Translations under genes and position numbers: made by a program
Shown: positions 19,864-30,153 of the stretch, in pieces
Position numbering within the stretch: position 1 is the stretch's first letter
Layout: every line of letters starts with the position of its first letter
From: Bursaphelenchus xylophilus
Taxonomy: Eukaryota; Nematoda; Chromadorea; Rhabditida; Aphelenchoididae
Assembly: GCA_904066235.2 (NCBI GenBank)
Contig: CAJFCV020000005.1
Location: 10,163,501 to 10,227,500 of the forward strand
Length of the DNA stretch: 64,000 bases
Direction of reading: 5' to 3'
Notes under the pieces: generated by a model
The model's database searches: none
The model's input: only the letters and a program-made list of their open reading frames with translations
What the model was told of the DNA's origin: nothing

Positions 19864-22800
19864 GTAAGATTTTCAATTTTTGTTGCGTATTTTAGGTTGA
19901 GCTTTTGCGCAAGCTAGAATAAGGTATAGTGGGAATATTGCTGTCTTTTTACAGTGATTTGAGGTGGCGGCTCTCGTTTTTATGCTTATTGCATCATAAA
20001 TTACCTAAAGTAATATCGGATTTTGTAAAATACGCAATTTTGTTTAATGGCTCGTTACTTCTCGGGCTAAAATACGATCACTTGGATTTTTAGGAGTGTC
20101 TGCCAATATATTTTACTTACTTATTGGGTTGTTTTTGACTTTCAATCCATCTATTGGCCTCAAGTAATATATTTTTTGTTGAAAAAAGTAAAAATTCCCA
20201 GGTTTTGACAGATTCTTCGTTTTACAACCAAAACAAATTAAATTCGAGGCTCTATTTCCCTTTTCGCACAATGATTTTGCGCCCAAATCGTCATCTCATC
20301 TTTTATCTGTTGATTTTTCTCCGTTTTTTGTTGAAAAAACAAGAATGAAAAAGCAGTAAGGGCATTTTCTCCGTTCCATTCGAAAAATCTTTCCTTCTTC
20401 CTTTTCTTTTTGTTGGAACTCTCCAAAAATGGCTTCACCTTGCGCCAGCACTGTAAGTTGTCGATATTATCCATCAAAACACGATTTTCTACACGAAAAA
20501 ATCTTTGAAATTTGATTTTTTCCCTTTAAAATATCAGAAAAATTAGTGTGGTTCTATTTATCCGCTTTTCAATCGTTGAGATTTCGTTGAGAACACTCTT
20601 CCGATCACTTGATGTCAAACTATGACCTAATAGCGCCGGTTAATATAATGAGTTTTTCGCACTCTGGTGTGAAAACTATGCGCATTTAATGAGATTGCGC
20701 GTTCAACTCGGTATCATCGCTGATTTTATTACCCTTTTTTGTCAATTGGTCTGTGAAATTTGGTTGGTTGCAGCGAATAAATTGTGTTGTGCTTCGGGAA
20801 TTACGTTTCTCGGGTGTTGTGTGATGTTTTGAGAGTTTTTTGTTGATGTAATCGTGTTGTTTATATGGTAAAGGGAACTCTGCTGACTTTCAACCAGTTG
20901 TTTTTGATTGTTTTGTTAGGTTTGGGATTGATTTTTCAAAAATACGAGAGTAAATGTCTAAAATAAGGTCCGTAGAGGGGAAAAAATAACTTTTTATTTT
21001 TTAATGGATTCCGCAACTCTTTTCTAGGAAATTCTCTCTTTTTTATCGCCTGAATCCAACAATTGCAAAGTCATTCACACCATAATTCCAACGATCACAA
21101 AGTCATTCACACCAGAAACCCCACGATTTTGCATAATCCTTTAGGCTTAATGAGCCGAACAGTGGAATAATCTCCCATTTTGTGGGATCTTCCCGTTCAA
21201 TAAGCGTCATGTCGTTGTTGATTCAGCCCGCAAACAAGCTGAAAAAATTCTTTCGGATTACTAAAGTTATGTCAAGTAGCCCCGTAAGTTGTGACTCACA
21301 GCTAAAAGTAATCGGTGTTCGGAAAAATGTGGAAAGCTGTCGTCATGAGATTTTTAATTAATTGTAGGAACCGTGAATCAGTTTGAAAGGGTCTTTGGGA
21401 TCTTTTTGAAAAATTTCCAACGGTTTATGGTCTAAAGCAAATTTAGGGTATACTTTAGGTGTGGTAATGCAACTTCTAGGAAGACGAAACAATTATTTCC
21501 ATTACAAACTCATATCCGAGGTCTAGAAGCCACAAAAAATAACCTTCGACATCAGAAGTTGAAAAATATATCGTTTTTTTCCGAAACGCTCGTTTTTCTC
21601 TTACATTACAGTGCGAGACCAGACCCTGTGGCCGAAAGCGCTTCTCATTGCATCCAGGAAGTACTGCCGAATACCCCCCAAAATCCTCTCTGTCTCACCG
21701 AAAATACGGTTGTTTTGATAAGACGGCAGTTATTTGGGGGTATTTGGAATGCTTTCTGGACGTTGAGAAGCGCTTTTGACCACTGCGTCCTTGTCCGCAA
21801 TGTAATGAGGGGAAAATGAGTGTTTTGGGAGAAAATGGATATATTTTTCAACTTCTGATGTCGAAGGTTGATTTTTGTGGCTTCAATACCTCGGAGCTGA
21901 TTTTGTAATCGAAATAATTGTTTCGTCTTCCTGGAAGGTGCTTTAACAGACTTAAAGTATACTCTAAATTTGCTGTAGACCATAAACTGCTAGAAATTTT
22001 TCAAGAGATCCCAAAGACGCTTTCAAACTGATTCACGGTTTCTACGATTAACCAAAACTCTGCTGGAACTTTGATAACGTAAACCAAAGCGTCTTCTGGC
22101 ATTCCTGAATGCTCGTGAACGTTGTTTGAAGACTTCTTTCAAGTCCAGTTCAACTCCATCGTTGGTTCCTCTCCCCCTTTTATTTGTTGCGCGCGGATGT
22201 CTTATCGCCCTGAGGAGCTGGGGGTAAAGCCTTTGAGAAGCGATTGTAAAAAGAATTGGGGGAAGTTTTTCGAGGTTTTTCTTTGAATTATGTCATTCAT
22301 AAGATCGCTGTGGAGGTGTTATTCTTTTTACTTTTCTCTAGCGGCTTTCGGTTTCGTAGGTTGGTCACGAGGATTGGTCGATGACCTGGAAATGAGGGTT
22401 CCGGTGTTGATTTGTTGAGGATCCTGGAAAATTCTGATGAGATTTTATGGAATTTGACTTTTTTGTGATTATTAAAGGTTATTGGCGTATTTTGTGTACG
22501 GCTATCTCTGCTTTAGGTTATTTCGAAATGATTTATGGGCTTTTTCCCATGGATAAGATAAATTTTTATATTTTACTTGAGTTTTTTGCAAATTTTGACC
22601 AATTTAATGTTGTATATTCCAAGTTTTTGTGAATATTACGCTAGATTAGGGGAATAAAAGCGAACGAAGCGAGTATTTTACGATGAAATGGTCAATTTAC
22701 ATCACCAACTTCATAAAAATTACTTCAATTTTCTCAATTTCGCTCGAATTCGAAATGAGTTTCTGTTTTTGTCTATGAACGCGCTCAGAAATCATCATGG

Positions 22801-23919
22801 GTATTCCATTAGAATCCCCTCCAAAACTCGAGATTCCGTTCGGCTTTCGGATCACCAGTGATTTCTTTTCGAGTTTGACGGAAATGAAGAAAATGCCGCT
22901 CTCGGTGGTTTTGATCCGATTTTAAAAGCATCTTGAAGAATTGGGGAGCTAACTTTGACTGCGGTTTTGAGTAATATTGGTGGGCTGGTTGAGAAATTTG
23001 GTTTTTAGGTGGGGAAAATGAGGTGAAACTTTGGTTTGATATCTAAAATCGATAAAATCTCATTTTTTCTTGGAAATATGGCAATGCAGAGCGTGTACCT
23101 TTGTTCTCAATGTATCTTGAAGCCTTCTGAATGTAGTTTATATCCATACCGCCCCTTTTTTATCATCAAAATGCCAAAAAACGTGAGGTCCCGTAGACCT
23201 CCCTGATGCTCAATATTGTTACCTGCATATACCATCAATTCGTATCGTATTTCATGCGCGCAAAGCTACTGCAACACTCTAGGGAAACAAATATCCTTGT
23301 TTCTGGGAAGTCATAAATTCTGCGTGTTTTTTGGCAGTTTCACAGTATTTTTTTTTGCGAATTGTTACCTAAAAAAATCAAAAAAGTTTTTTGGAAGTTG
23401 TATGATTTTCACAGGTTTTGAAATTTTCAGCGTAATCTCAAGGCTCGAAAGAGCGATTTTAAAGTGGCCTGATCATATTTTTTGTGCACTTGGGGCTCTA
23501 TTGGATATTTATTTGTCCAGCTTTTGTATCCTCTATCATTTTTGCCAATTGGGCTTATAAATTTCCAAACAATGAAGCAAAAAGTAGTGAGCGGAAAAGA
23601 ATAAGAAATTACGTGCAAAATAGAGGGGTTTAGGAAGCAGTCTGCGAATTTGTTTGACTGTAATAGCGTTAACTTACACTTGACCAGCAGTTTTTTTTTG
23701 GTTTGGTAGTCATTGGTGATTTTGTTACTTTTTTTGAGGGCTTTCAAGAGTAGCCAGTCAATTTTCGCGTTGCCACCGAAACAGACTTGTTCCCCGCTGC
23801 CGCAAAAAACATCACTTTACGAATATTCGAACCTTTTTTCTTCGTATTCGGACCTGAAACTCTATCCTAAAAGACGTCTGTTTTGATAAATAAATTATTC
23901 GAAAACACCTCCAATAGAA
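19864..23919. other. long 5' region of the ENPP gene with candidate alternative first exons
   Basis: AT-rich and mainly non-coding. Several ATG-initiated mini-exons end in phase 0 at good donors: 20429-20452 (MASPCAST, GTAAGT), 21209-21283 (25 codons ending VMSSSP, GTAAGT), 22197-22223 (MSYRPEELG, GTAAAG) and, weaker, 23171-23182 (MPKN, GTGAGG). All would splice in frame to 24078. A foldback at 21363-22046 lies among them. Confidence 0.4.
21363..22046. repeat. about 680-bp foldback (long inverted repeat)
   Basis: Arms of about 320 bp each start GTAGGAACCGTGAATCAGTT and end with the inverse. Internal landmarks (GGAAGACGAAACAATTATTT, AACCTTCGACATCAGAAGTT, AAGCGCTTCTCA) occur in mirror order on the right. 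The arms differ by scattered substitutions and surround a loop of under 60 bp near 21,710. Confidence 0.85.
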
Positions 23920-26900
23920 ATGTCTTCCGAATCATGGGCACAAAGAGTACAATCTCATCCTGTAAGCGAGGAAATTGAGATTTTTGGGGGGGAAAATTTG
24001 ATAGTGATGACATGGATAATATAAAAAAGTTTTGTTTACCCCTCAGAGGTCGTAAATAATGTCGAATTTGATTTCAGGAGCCCATGCTGGGCCAACCGGA
24101 TCGTCTCTCATCGGTTCACAGCCGGATCGACTTGGAAGACGGACGTGAGTTCGGGTTTCTTTCAATTATTTTGTTTGTTTGCCTTCGAAAACACCTCGAA
24201 GTTGATCTTGAGCGGGATTTTTGGCAGTTATAGAATATAAAAACGAAAGACCGAGGTGGGAGAAGGTTAAATATTGAAGATAGAATTTATTTTTGGTTAT
24301 TTTAGAGCAAAATAAATGGGATTAATCCAAATTTTTTGATTTTTCTGTTTTCAATGATTTTTGAGATTTTTTATGAATGAATTTTAGCCCAAAAGCCTCC
24401 CCAAGGCATCATGGAGCTGGTCAGAAGGCGATTCACTTGTGTCTACCTCATCTTAGGATTCATTTTACTTGTTGCACTTGCTGTTCTGGTGGTTGCTTTA
24501 ATGCTGTTATTTCACATGAGGAAAATGGGCACAAAATTTGAGAATGTGACAAAATTAACAGGCAGTGAGAACTTTATGAGGCTGTACGAAGATTTTTCTA
24601 ATGCCAAGGGAACTCATCGGAAACCAACTCCTTACAGTGAATTGATCAATAAGCTCACTCCGGAACAGCTGGCACAGGCGAGAATGTATGGTAAGTGATG
24701 GGATTTTGATTGCTAAGGGAAGATTACGCTTGTAGAAGCGTTATAGATGGGCGTAAGATGACAAGCAAGCCAAAAAATGCAAAAATGAGAGATTTTGGAC
24801 ATGGATGTCATGTACAATATAATTTTTGACCGTTTTGTGTTACAAGCTTCTTTTAGTTGAATTTTATGGAATAGAATTGACTTTTGACTTGATTTTACGC
24901 CTTGTTTAGGTAACTGCGATGCTGTAAACCTATAGTTTTTATATTATTTTAGGCCTTCTTCCAAGTGAACCTCCGGAAAATCTAGGCGAGCCGATCAAGC
25001 CAGTTGTGGGTGCGAAAACGACCAAAAAGCCGGATATCTCGCTGAATCTGGATGAAAACCCGCGACAGATCTTTGAGAAAGAGAAAACCTTTTATCAGCA
25101 CGCCTGGCACGACCCCAGCTGTAATATCCAGTGTAATAAGGCCGAGTAAGTTGATTTTTTTTTATAAATTATGACCGTTTTTAGTGTCACCATCCCTCCT
25201 CTACTCATCATTAGCATGGACGCGTTTGCTGCGAAATATTTGAGCCGAAATTTGGTCCCCGCCTTGGACACGATGGCTGAATGTGGCGCAAGAGCTAAAG
25301 TAATATAAAATTTTGCTTTTTTGACCGTGTTTTTGGTGTTGGATGGTCGCAAAATGTAGTTCACACCATTTTCAGTTTGTTTTCCCCTCATATCCCACCA
25401 AAACATTCCCGAATCATTACACAATCGCGACCGGACTTTACCCAGAATCCCATGGAATTGTGGACAACTCCGTGTATGATAAGGATATCTCCCCGAATGA
25501 GGAGGACATGAAAAGCACCAAGTTTGCCGAGTTCTACAAAGGAGAACCCATCTGGAGTGCGGCGGTTCGACAACGCAGGCGGATGTTTTGCTTGTTCTGG
25601 CCTGGCTGTTCGTATAATATGACGGGTAAGTTTTAATGATAAAATTATGGAATAACGAGATTTTTGATGTCTTTAGGGTGGAATGGGAGGCTTGTAGGGT
25701 ATTCTTTTGACTAGGAATGGCTGTTTGCATATTTTTTTTATATTATCCTTGATAAGATTTGAGTTTAATTTTTGGCCAATTCTGTGGTTATAAATGTAAA
25801 ATAGGCATATATAAACCGTTTAATTGTAGGCTACACCCCAACGATCGACCTCAAATACAACAAATCCATGACTTACTCATCGCGCATCGAAAAAATCAAT
25901 GAATGGCTAATGCTGCCGGCCGAGGAACGCCCAAGCCTGATCATGGCCTATTTTGATCAGCCCGACACGGTTGGCCATTGGTTCACCGATGATCGAACAG
26001 TCAATCTGGAACTGAGCTACATGGAATCAGTCCTGAATTACATGTTCTCCCTGTTCAAAAAGAATGGCATATTGGATTGTACGAACATTGTGATCGTATC
26101 TGATCATGGCATGCAAAAGTTGGATAAAAGGTACTATGTGGATGAAATGGTGGACACGGAGGGAATGCTAGTGTCGAACGGAGTGGTTGGAAGGGTGTAC
26201 TTGAACGATTCGAGTAGGTTTTTTGAGATTTTTTATATTAATCATGATGGGTCTGATAACTTTTTTGTTTTTTTTTTTTTTGTTTTGGCTGAAAGATTAA
26301 GACTTTTGAGTCGGATTTTTGGTAAAATAAGTGGTTTTCTTTTTTTATCTGATCAAGTCGATTTTTAGAACATGATGTAAATTATGTCCTGGACAAACTG
26401 GAGTGCAATGACACCAAGTTCAGAGTATACGATAAGCAACGAACCCCCGTCAGATATCATTACACAAAAACCAGCAGAATCGGAGATGTCTTGTTGGAAG
26501 GAAGGCCGGGATCCATCTTCTGGCCGTAAGCAATTTTTGCGTGTTATTATATTGTGCAATTTGTATTTTCATAAAGTGCATGGACATTTGTTCTCCTTCG
26601 CACTGCGAATTTTGAACTTTTCCCGCGCTTGTCGCCAATGCACAGTGCATTTTTTTTTCTTTTCGCACAGTGCAAACTTCAGAAAAGCAGTTTGCACTGT
26701 GCGTTGTCGCGGTCCGCACTGTGCACAAAAAGCCCAGTTTGCACCGTGCATTTCACTTTTTTTTGTCTTTTGCACCGTGCGCTGGAAAAATGTCGCCGCG
26801 ACATAAGCTTTTTCGAACTGCGTCGCCGCACTTTTGCTGAAGAATTTGCACGGTGCAAACGGCTTTTTTGAGGTATGCACTGTGCGAAAAGAGAAAAATG

Positions 26901-29551
26901 CACTGTGCATTGGCGACAAGCGTGCGAAAAAGTTCAAAATGCACTGTGCGAAAGCAAAAAAAAGTCCATGCACTTTATGAAAATACTGATAGCCCAACTG
27001 AAAATTTATTATGGAAATTTTGTTTTCAGAAACCGAAAATCCGACTACAAAGTTGTGGGCGATCACGGATACGACTATCTGGAAGAGAATATGCACGCAA
27101 TTTTCTTCGCCAGAGGCCCAAACATTCGGCCGCAAACGGTGTTGGAGCCCTTCCAAAACATTGAATACTTCAATTTGTTCACCGAACTGTTGAGGCTAAA
27201 TAAGGACGTCCCCAACAACGGGACTGATGGAGTACTGGAAGAAGTGGTTTATAATGTTCAACCCTTGACTGTGACCACACCTTATACTCTGCGGCCTGTT
27301 CAGTAAGAGTTTTTATATTATTTTTACAAGGCGAAAAATACGACAACAACTCTCTCGGCCACAAAGACCATTCAATATCTCGGGCTGCGCCTGCAAATCA
27401 CTAGCCAAAAATTTCACGAATTTATAGTGGCGGCCTGATCCAGTGGCAAAATACCTCCATCTCCAAGTGAAAAGTCTCAAATTTCAAAGGGCGCGCCCTT
27501 CAAAGCGGTATTTTTTAGTTGGAGAGGGAGGTATTTTGCTGCATTTTTGATACTTCCCGGATGCAAAATGGTACATTTTTTGCGACTGGATCAGGCCTGC
27601 CAGTATAAATTCGTGAAAGTTTTGGCTCGCGCTTTGCAGGCGGAAGCCGGGATATTCAGTGGGATTTTTGGCCGAGAGAGTCAGACAAAAACACTTCAGC
27701 GATATCTCTGCCAGTGTCGCGGCGAGATTTTTTTTTTGTGAAAAATATAACCCTCTGCGGGAGACATAGGTAGTAAACTTTTCATGCCAAGATTAGCAAA
27801 AAAATTACCAAATTTTTACCTTCTTTCCCTAAAAATCTCGGTCTTTCTATAAAACCCGATCTAGGATAGCATACTTTTAAGAAAAATGATGAAAAATTTG
27901 CGCTAAAATTTGATCAAAATCTATGCGTCGCACTTGGAGCACTTCTATGAGAAAGATGGACTCAAAATTTTTTCAGAGAATGCACCAACATCCCACTTCA
28001 CGAGCATCGAGAGCTCACCGCCTGCACGAACACCACAGAATGCAAAACTTTTGCAGAAAAAGCGAATCAACAGTTCCAAAGTTGCGAGGTCCAATCGACC
28101 AGCTATGTGGGCACCTTCTACACAGCATCCTCAGGCCTCTGTTTCATCAACCACTGTACCGCAGCGACGGTTTTCGACCCGGAAAACACGTTTGGAAGCA
28201 CGAAAATGGTCTTTGAAACCCTAACCGCTCAAGATTTTGATGAGCAAAAGAAGAAAACCAAAGAAATTTGCGGTCTAAATGACGTCCGATACGATCAGGA
28301 CTGCGGAAATTGGACTGGAAGTATGAAACAGAAGATTGACGACAAGCTGCAATGGAAGTCCATCATGGCCAATGAGAGAAGCGGTAGGAGAAGGAAGAGT
28401 TGTGAAATTTTTAAATTTTCAGCCATCTCCAAATACAATCGACTCTATTCGTTGATGTACAAGGACTTTGCCGCAGGACCCTTCAGTTACTTGCAAAATA
28501 TCACCAAGTTTTACACTCAAAAATATGGAAAAATATTGTCCTTCAGCGGGGTGGCATATGACTTTAATTCTGATGGTTTGGCCGACTCGCAGGACGAATT
28601 TTGGTGAGTATCGGGGTGGTTGGAGTAGTAGAGGACAGATACAGTGATAGACCTAATCCAATGGCAAAAAAACGTATCATTTTGCCCCCGGGAAGTGTCA
28701 AAAAATGCCGTTTTTCATGAAAAAAACTACGAAAACCATCATGGATAATATAATCGTATCTTCAAAACCCCAATCAAAGACTAAATAAAGTCTTACAGTG
28801 ACGGACCTGATCCAGTGGCAAAAAACGCATCATTTTGCCTCCGGGAACTATCGAAAAATTTAGCAAAATGCCTCCCTCTCCAACTAAAAAACTCCGTTTT
28901 GAAGGGCCCTCACAAAAAGAGCGGGCGCTTTTGAAATCGGAGTTTTTCACTTGGAGAGGGAGGTATTTTGCGACATTTTTGATAACTCCCGGATGCAAAT
29001 TGGTACGTTTTTTTGCCACTGAATCAGATCCGCCACTGTAAGACTTTATTTAGTCTTTGGCTGGGGGTTTTTGAAGATACGATTACATTATCCATGATGG
29101 TTTTGGTAGTTTTTTCCATCAAAAATGGCCTTGATATTGCGTATTTCTGTGTATTATGACGAAATTGAGGCTTTTTTGATGACTTGAAGCTCTAGTATTT
29201 TTACAGTCATATATTTCCAGGGCTCACATCAACTCCGAACCCAAAGGCCAAGACTCCCTTCAAAAGCCCACCCACTTTTTCCGAATCCTAATGCGCTGCG
29301 AGAGCGGACAATGGCATATCAGCGGGCAGAGTTGCCGCCGATCAACCGAAACCCAACTCTTGGCATTCATCCTGCCGAATGCGGAGAAGGAGTTGAACTG
29401 TTTGAACCCGCGCGAATATCTGCTGGCCAACACGGCCAGAGTGAAGGATATTGAATTACTGTCAAATACTCAACTATTCCATGAGAGGATGTGGTTTGCA
29501 GAACGCGATGCACTCCGGTGGAGGACGAACATCACTTTGAGCTTGTGGTAA
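23920..29551 (+). CDS. ectonucleotide pyrophosphatase/phosphodiesterase (ENPP), type II membrane protein
   Basis: Hydrolyses nucleotide or phospholipid phosphodiester bonds at the cell surface. Exons: 23920-23961, 24078-24144, 24388-24690, 24953-25145, 25185-25299, 25376-25625, 25830-26213, 26369-26525, 27030-27302, 27977-28383, 28423-28603, 29221-29551. The sum is 2703 nt, or 900 aa, in frame throughout, close to ENPP1/3. A transmembrane helix spans about residues 55-78 with a basic cytoplasmic side (VRRRF). The catalytic site has D214 (ISMDAF) and nucleophile T250 in PTKTFPNHY. Metal ligands are D369/H373 (DQPDTVGHW), D415/H416 (VSDHGM) and H516 (GDHGYD). The C-terminal nuclease-like domain keeps an EF-hand-type loop DFNSDGLAD at about 777-785. 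Somatomedin-B repeats of ENPP1-3 are not visible. Introns after exons 8 and 9 are filled with repeats. First-exon choice is uncertain. Substrate is not predictable. Confidence 0.93.
26566..26985. mobile_element. GCACTGTGC array with TATTTTCATAAAGTGCATGG ends, inside ENPP intron
   Basis: TATTTTCATAAAGTGCATGG at the left and its exact inverse at the right bound 420 bp holding about ten GCACTGTGC/GCACAGTGC/GCACCGTGC motifs. It occupies most of the intron 26526-27029. The order of motifs and spacers matches the array at 11980-12603. Confidence 0.88.
27340..27945. repeat. 450-bp family sequence folded into a palindrome around a small element
   Basis: In the ENPP intron 27303-27976. The segment CTCTCGGCC...TTCACGAATTTA (27345-27423) is repeated in inverse orientation from 27606 (TAAATTCGTGAAAGTTTTGG...GGCCGAGAGAG). 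The 27424-27605 element sits exactly between. The right end TGCGTCGCACTTGGAG near 27926-27942 belongs to the normal family end. Confidence 0.7.
27424..27605. mobile_element. GGCCTGATCCAGTGGCAAAA inverted-repeat element, copy 1
   Basis: TAGTGGCGGCCTGATCCAGT at the left and ACTGGATCAGGCCTGCCAGTA at the right. The interior is self-complementary (ACCTCCATCTCCAA / TTGGAGAGGGAGGT). Confidence 0.75.
28708..29129. repeat. 420-bp palindrome centred on a second copy of the same element
   Basis: The left flank (TTTTTCATGAAAAAAACTAC ... AAAGACTAAATAAAGTC) reappears inverted on the right (GACTTTATTTAGTCTTT ... GTAGTTTTTTCCATCAAAAA). The element 28793-29041 lies at the centre. It lies inside the last ENPP intron. 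Confidence 0.8.
28793..29041. mobile_element. GGACCTGATCCAGTGGCAAAA inverted-repeat element, copy 2
   Basis: TTACAGTGACGGACCTGATC to GATCCGCCACTGTAA, with the CCTCCCTCTCCAACT / CTTGGAGAGGGAGG inner arms seen in copy 1. A third, half copy lies at about 28643-28700. Confidence 0.78.
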
Positions 29552-29867
29552 AACTCGATTTTTATATTGTACTAGGTTATCAAGTATTTTTTTTTAGTTT
29601 TGTATCTTTTTGACAGTATTTTTGTAATCTTCCTATCTGAAAGTGTAATATACTTAATATCGATGGTAATTATGTATTAGCTAGATTTCTTGAATCATTC
29701 TCTAGTCATATTTTGTAAATCCTTCCAAAACGGGTCCCAACATAAATCCTATCCGAATACTGGTCTAAGATGTATGTTATTGTTAAGTCAACTGCTTTGT
29801 TAAATGAACAATTAAAAACAGTAAAAAAAGTTATGTTAAAGTTGTATCTAAAACATTAAAAAGTGTG

Positions 29868-29873
29868 AATAAA
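29868..29873 (+). terminator. AATAAA polyadenylation signal of ENPP
   Basis: First good AATAAA after the stop, about 315 bp downstream. The converging gene's signal lies about 105 bp further on. Confidence 0.55.
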
Positions 29874-29976
29874 ATGTCATGTGTAATATAACGAATGTCA
29901 CAAAACACCTCAATGATATAACTTATTTGGATATCCAATCGAAATCGACTCTAAACTCGTCTTATTCATCAAATAT

Positions 29977-29982
29977 TTTATT
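29977..29982 (-). terminator. AATAAA polyadenylation signal of the Myb/SANT gene
   Basis: Minus-strand AATAAA about 170 bp past the stop, at the position equivalent to the cyclin L signal at 34506-34511. Confidence 0.6.
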
Positions 29983-30153
29983 CAGATAACAACAAAAACA
30001 AGGATTAAGGCCAGTTCAAAAAACTGTAACATAACAACTGGATCGTTCAACAGAAGACCTGCCAAATTGAAAACTACCCAAAAAAGCAGGACGATACTAA
30101 ATTCCGTCATTGGATCGTTTCTTAATTCTGGGGGACCTTCTCCTTGGTCTACA

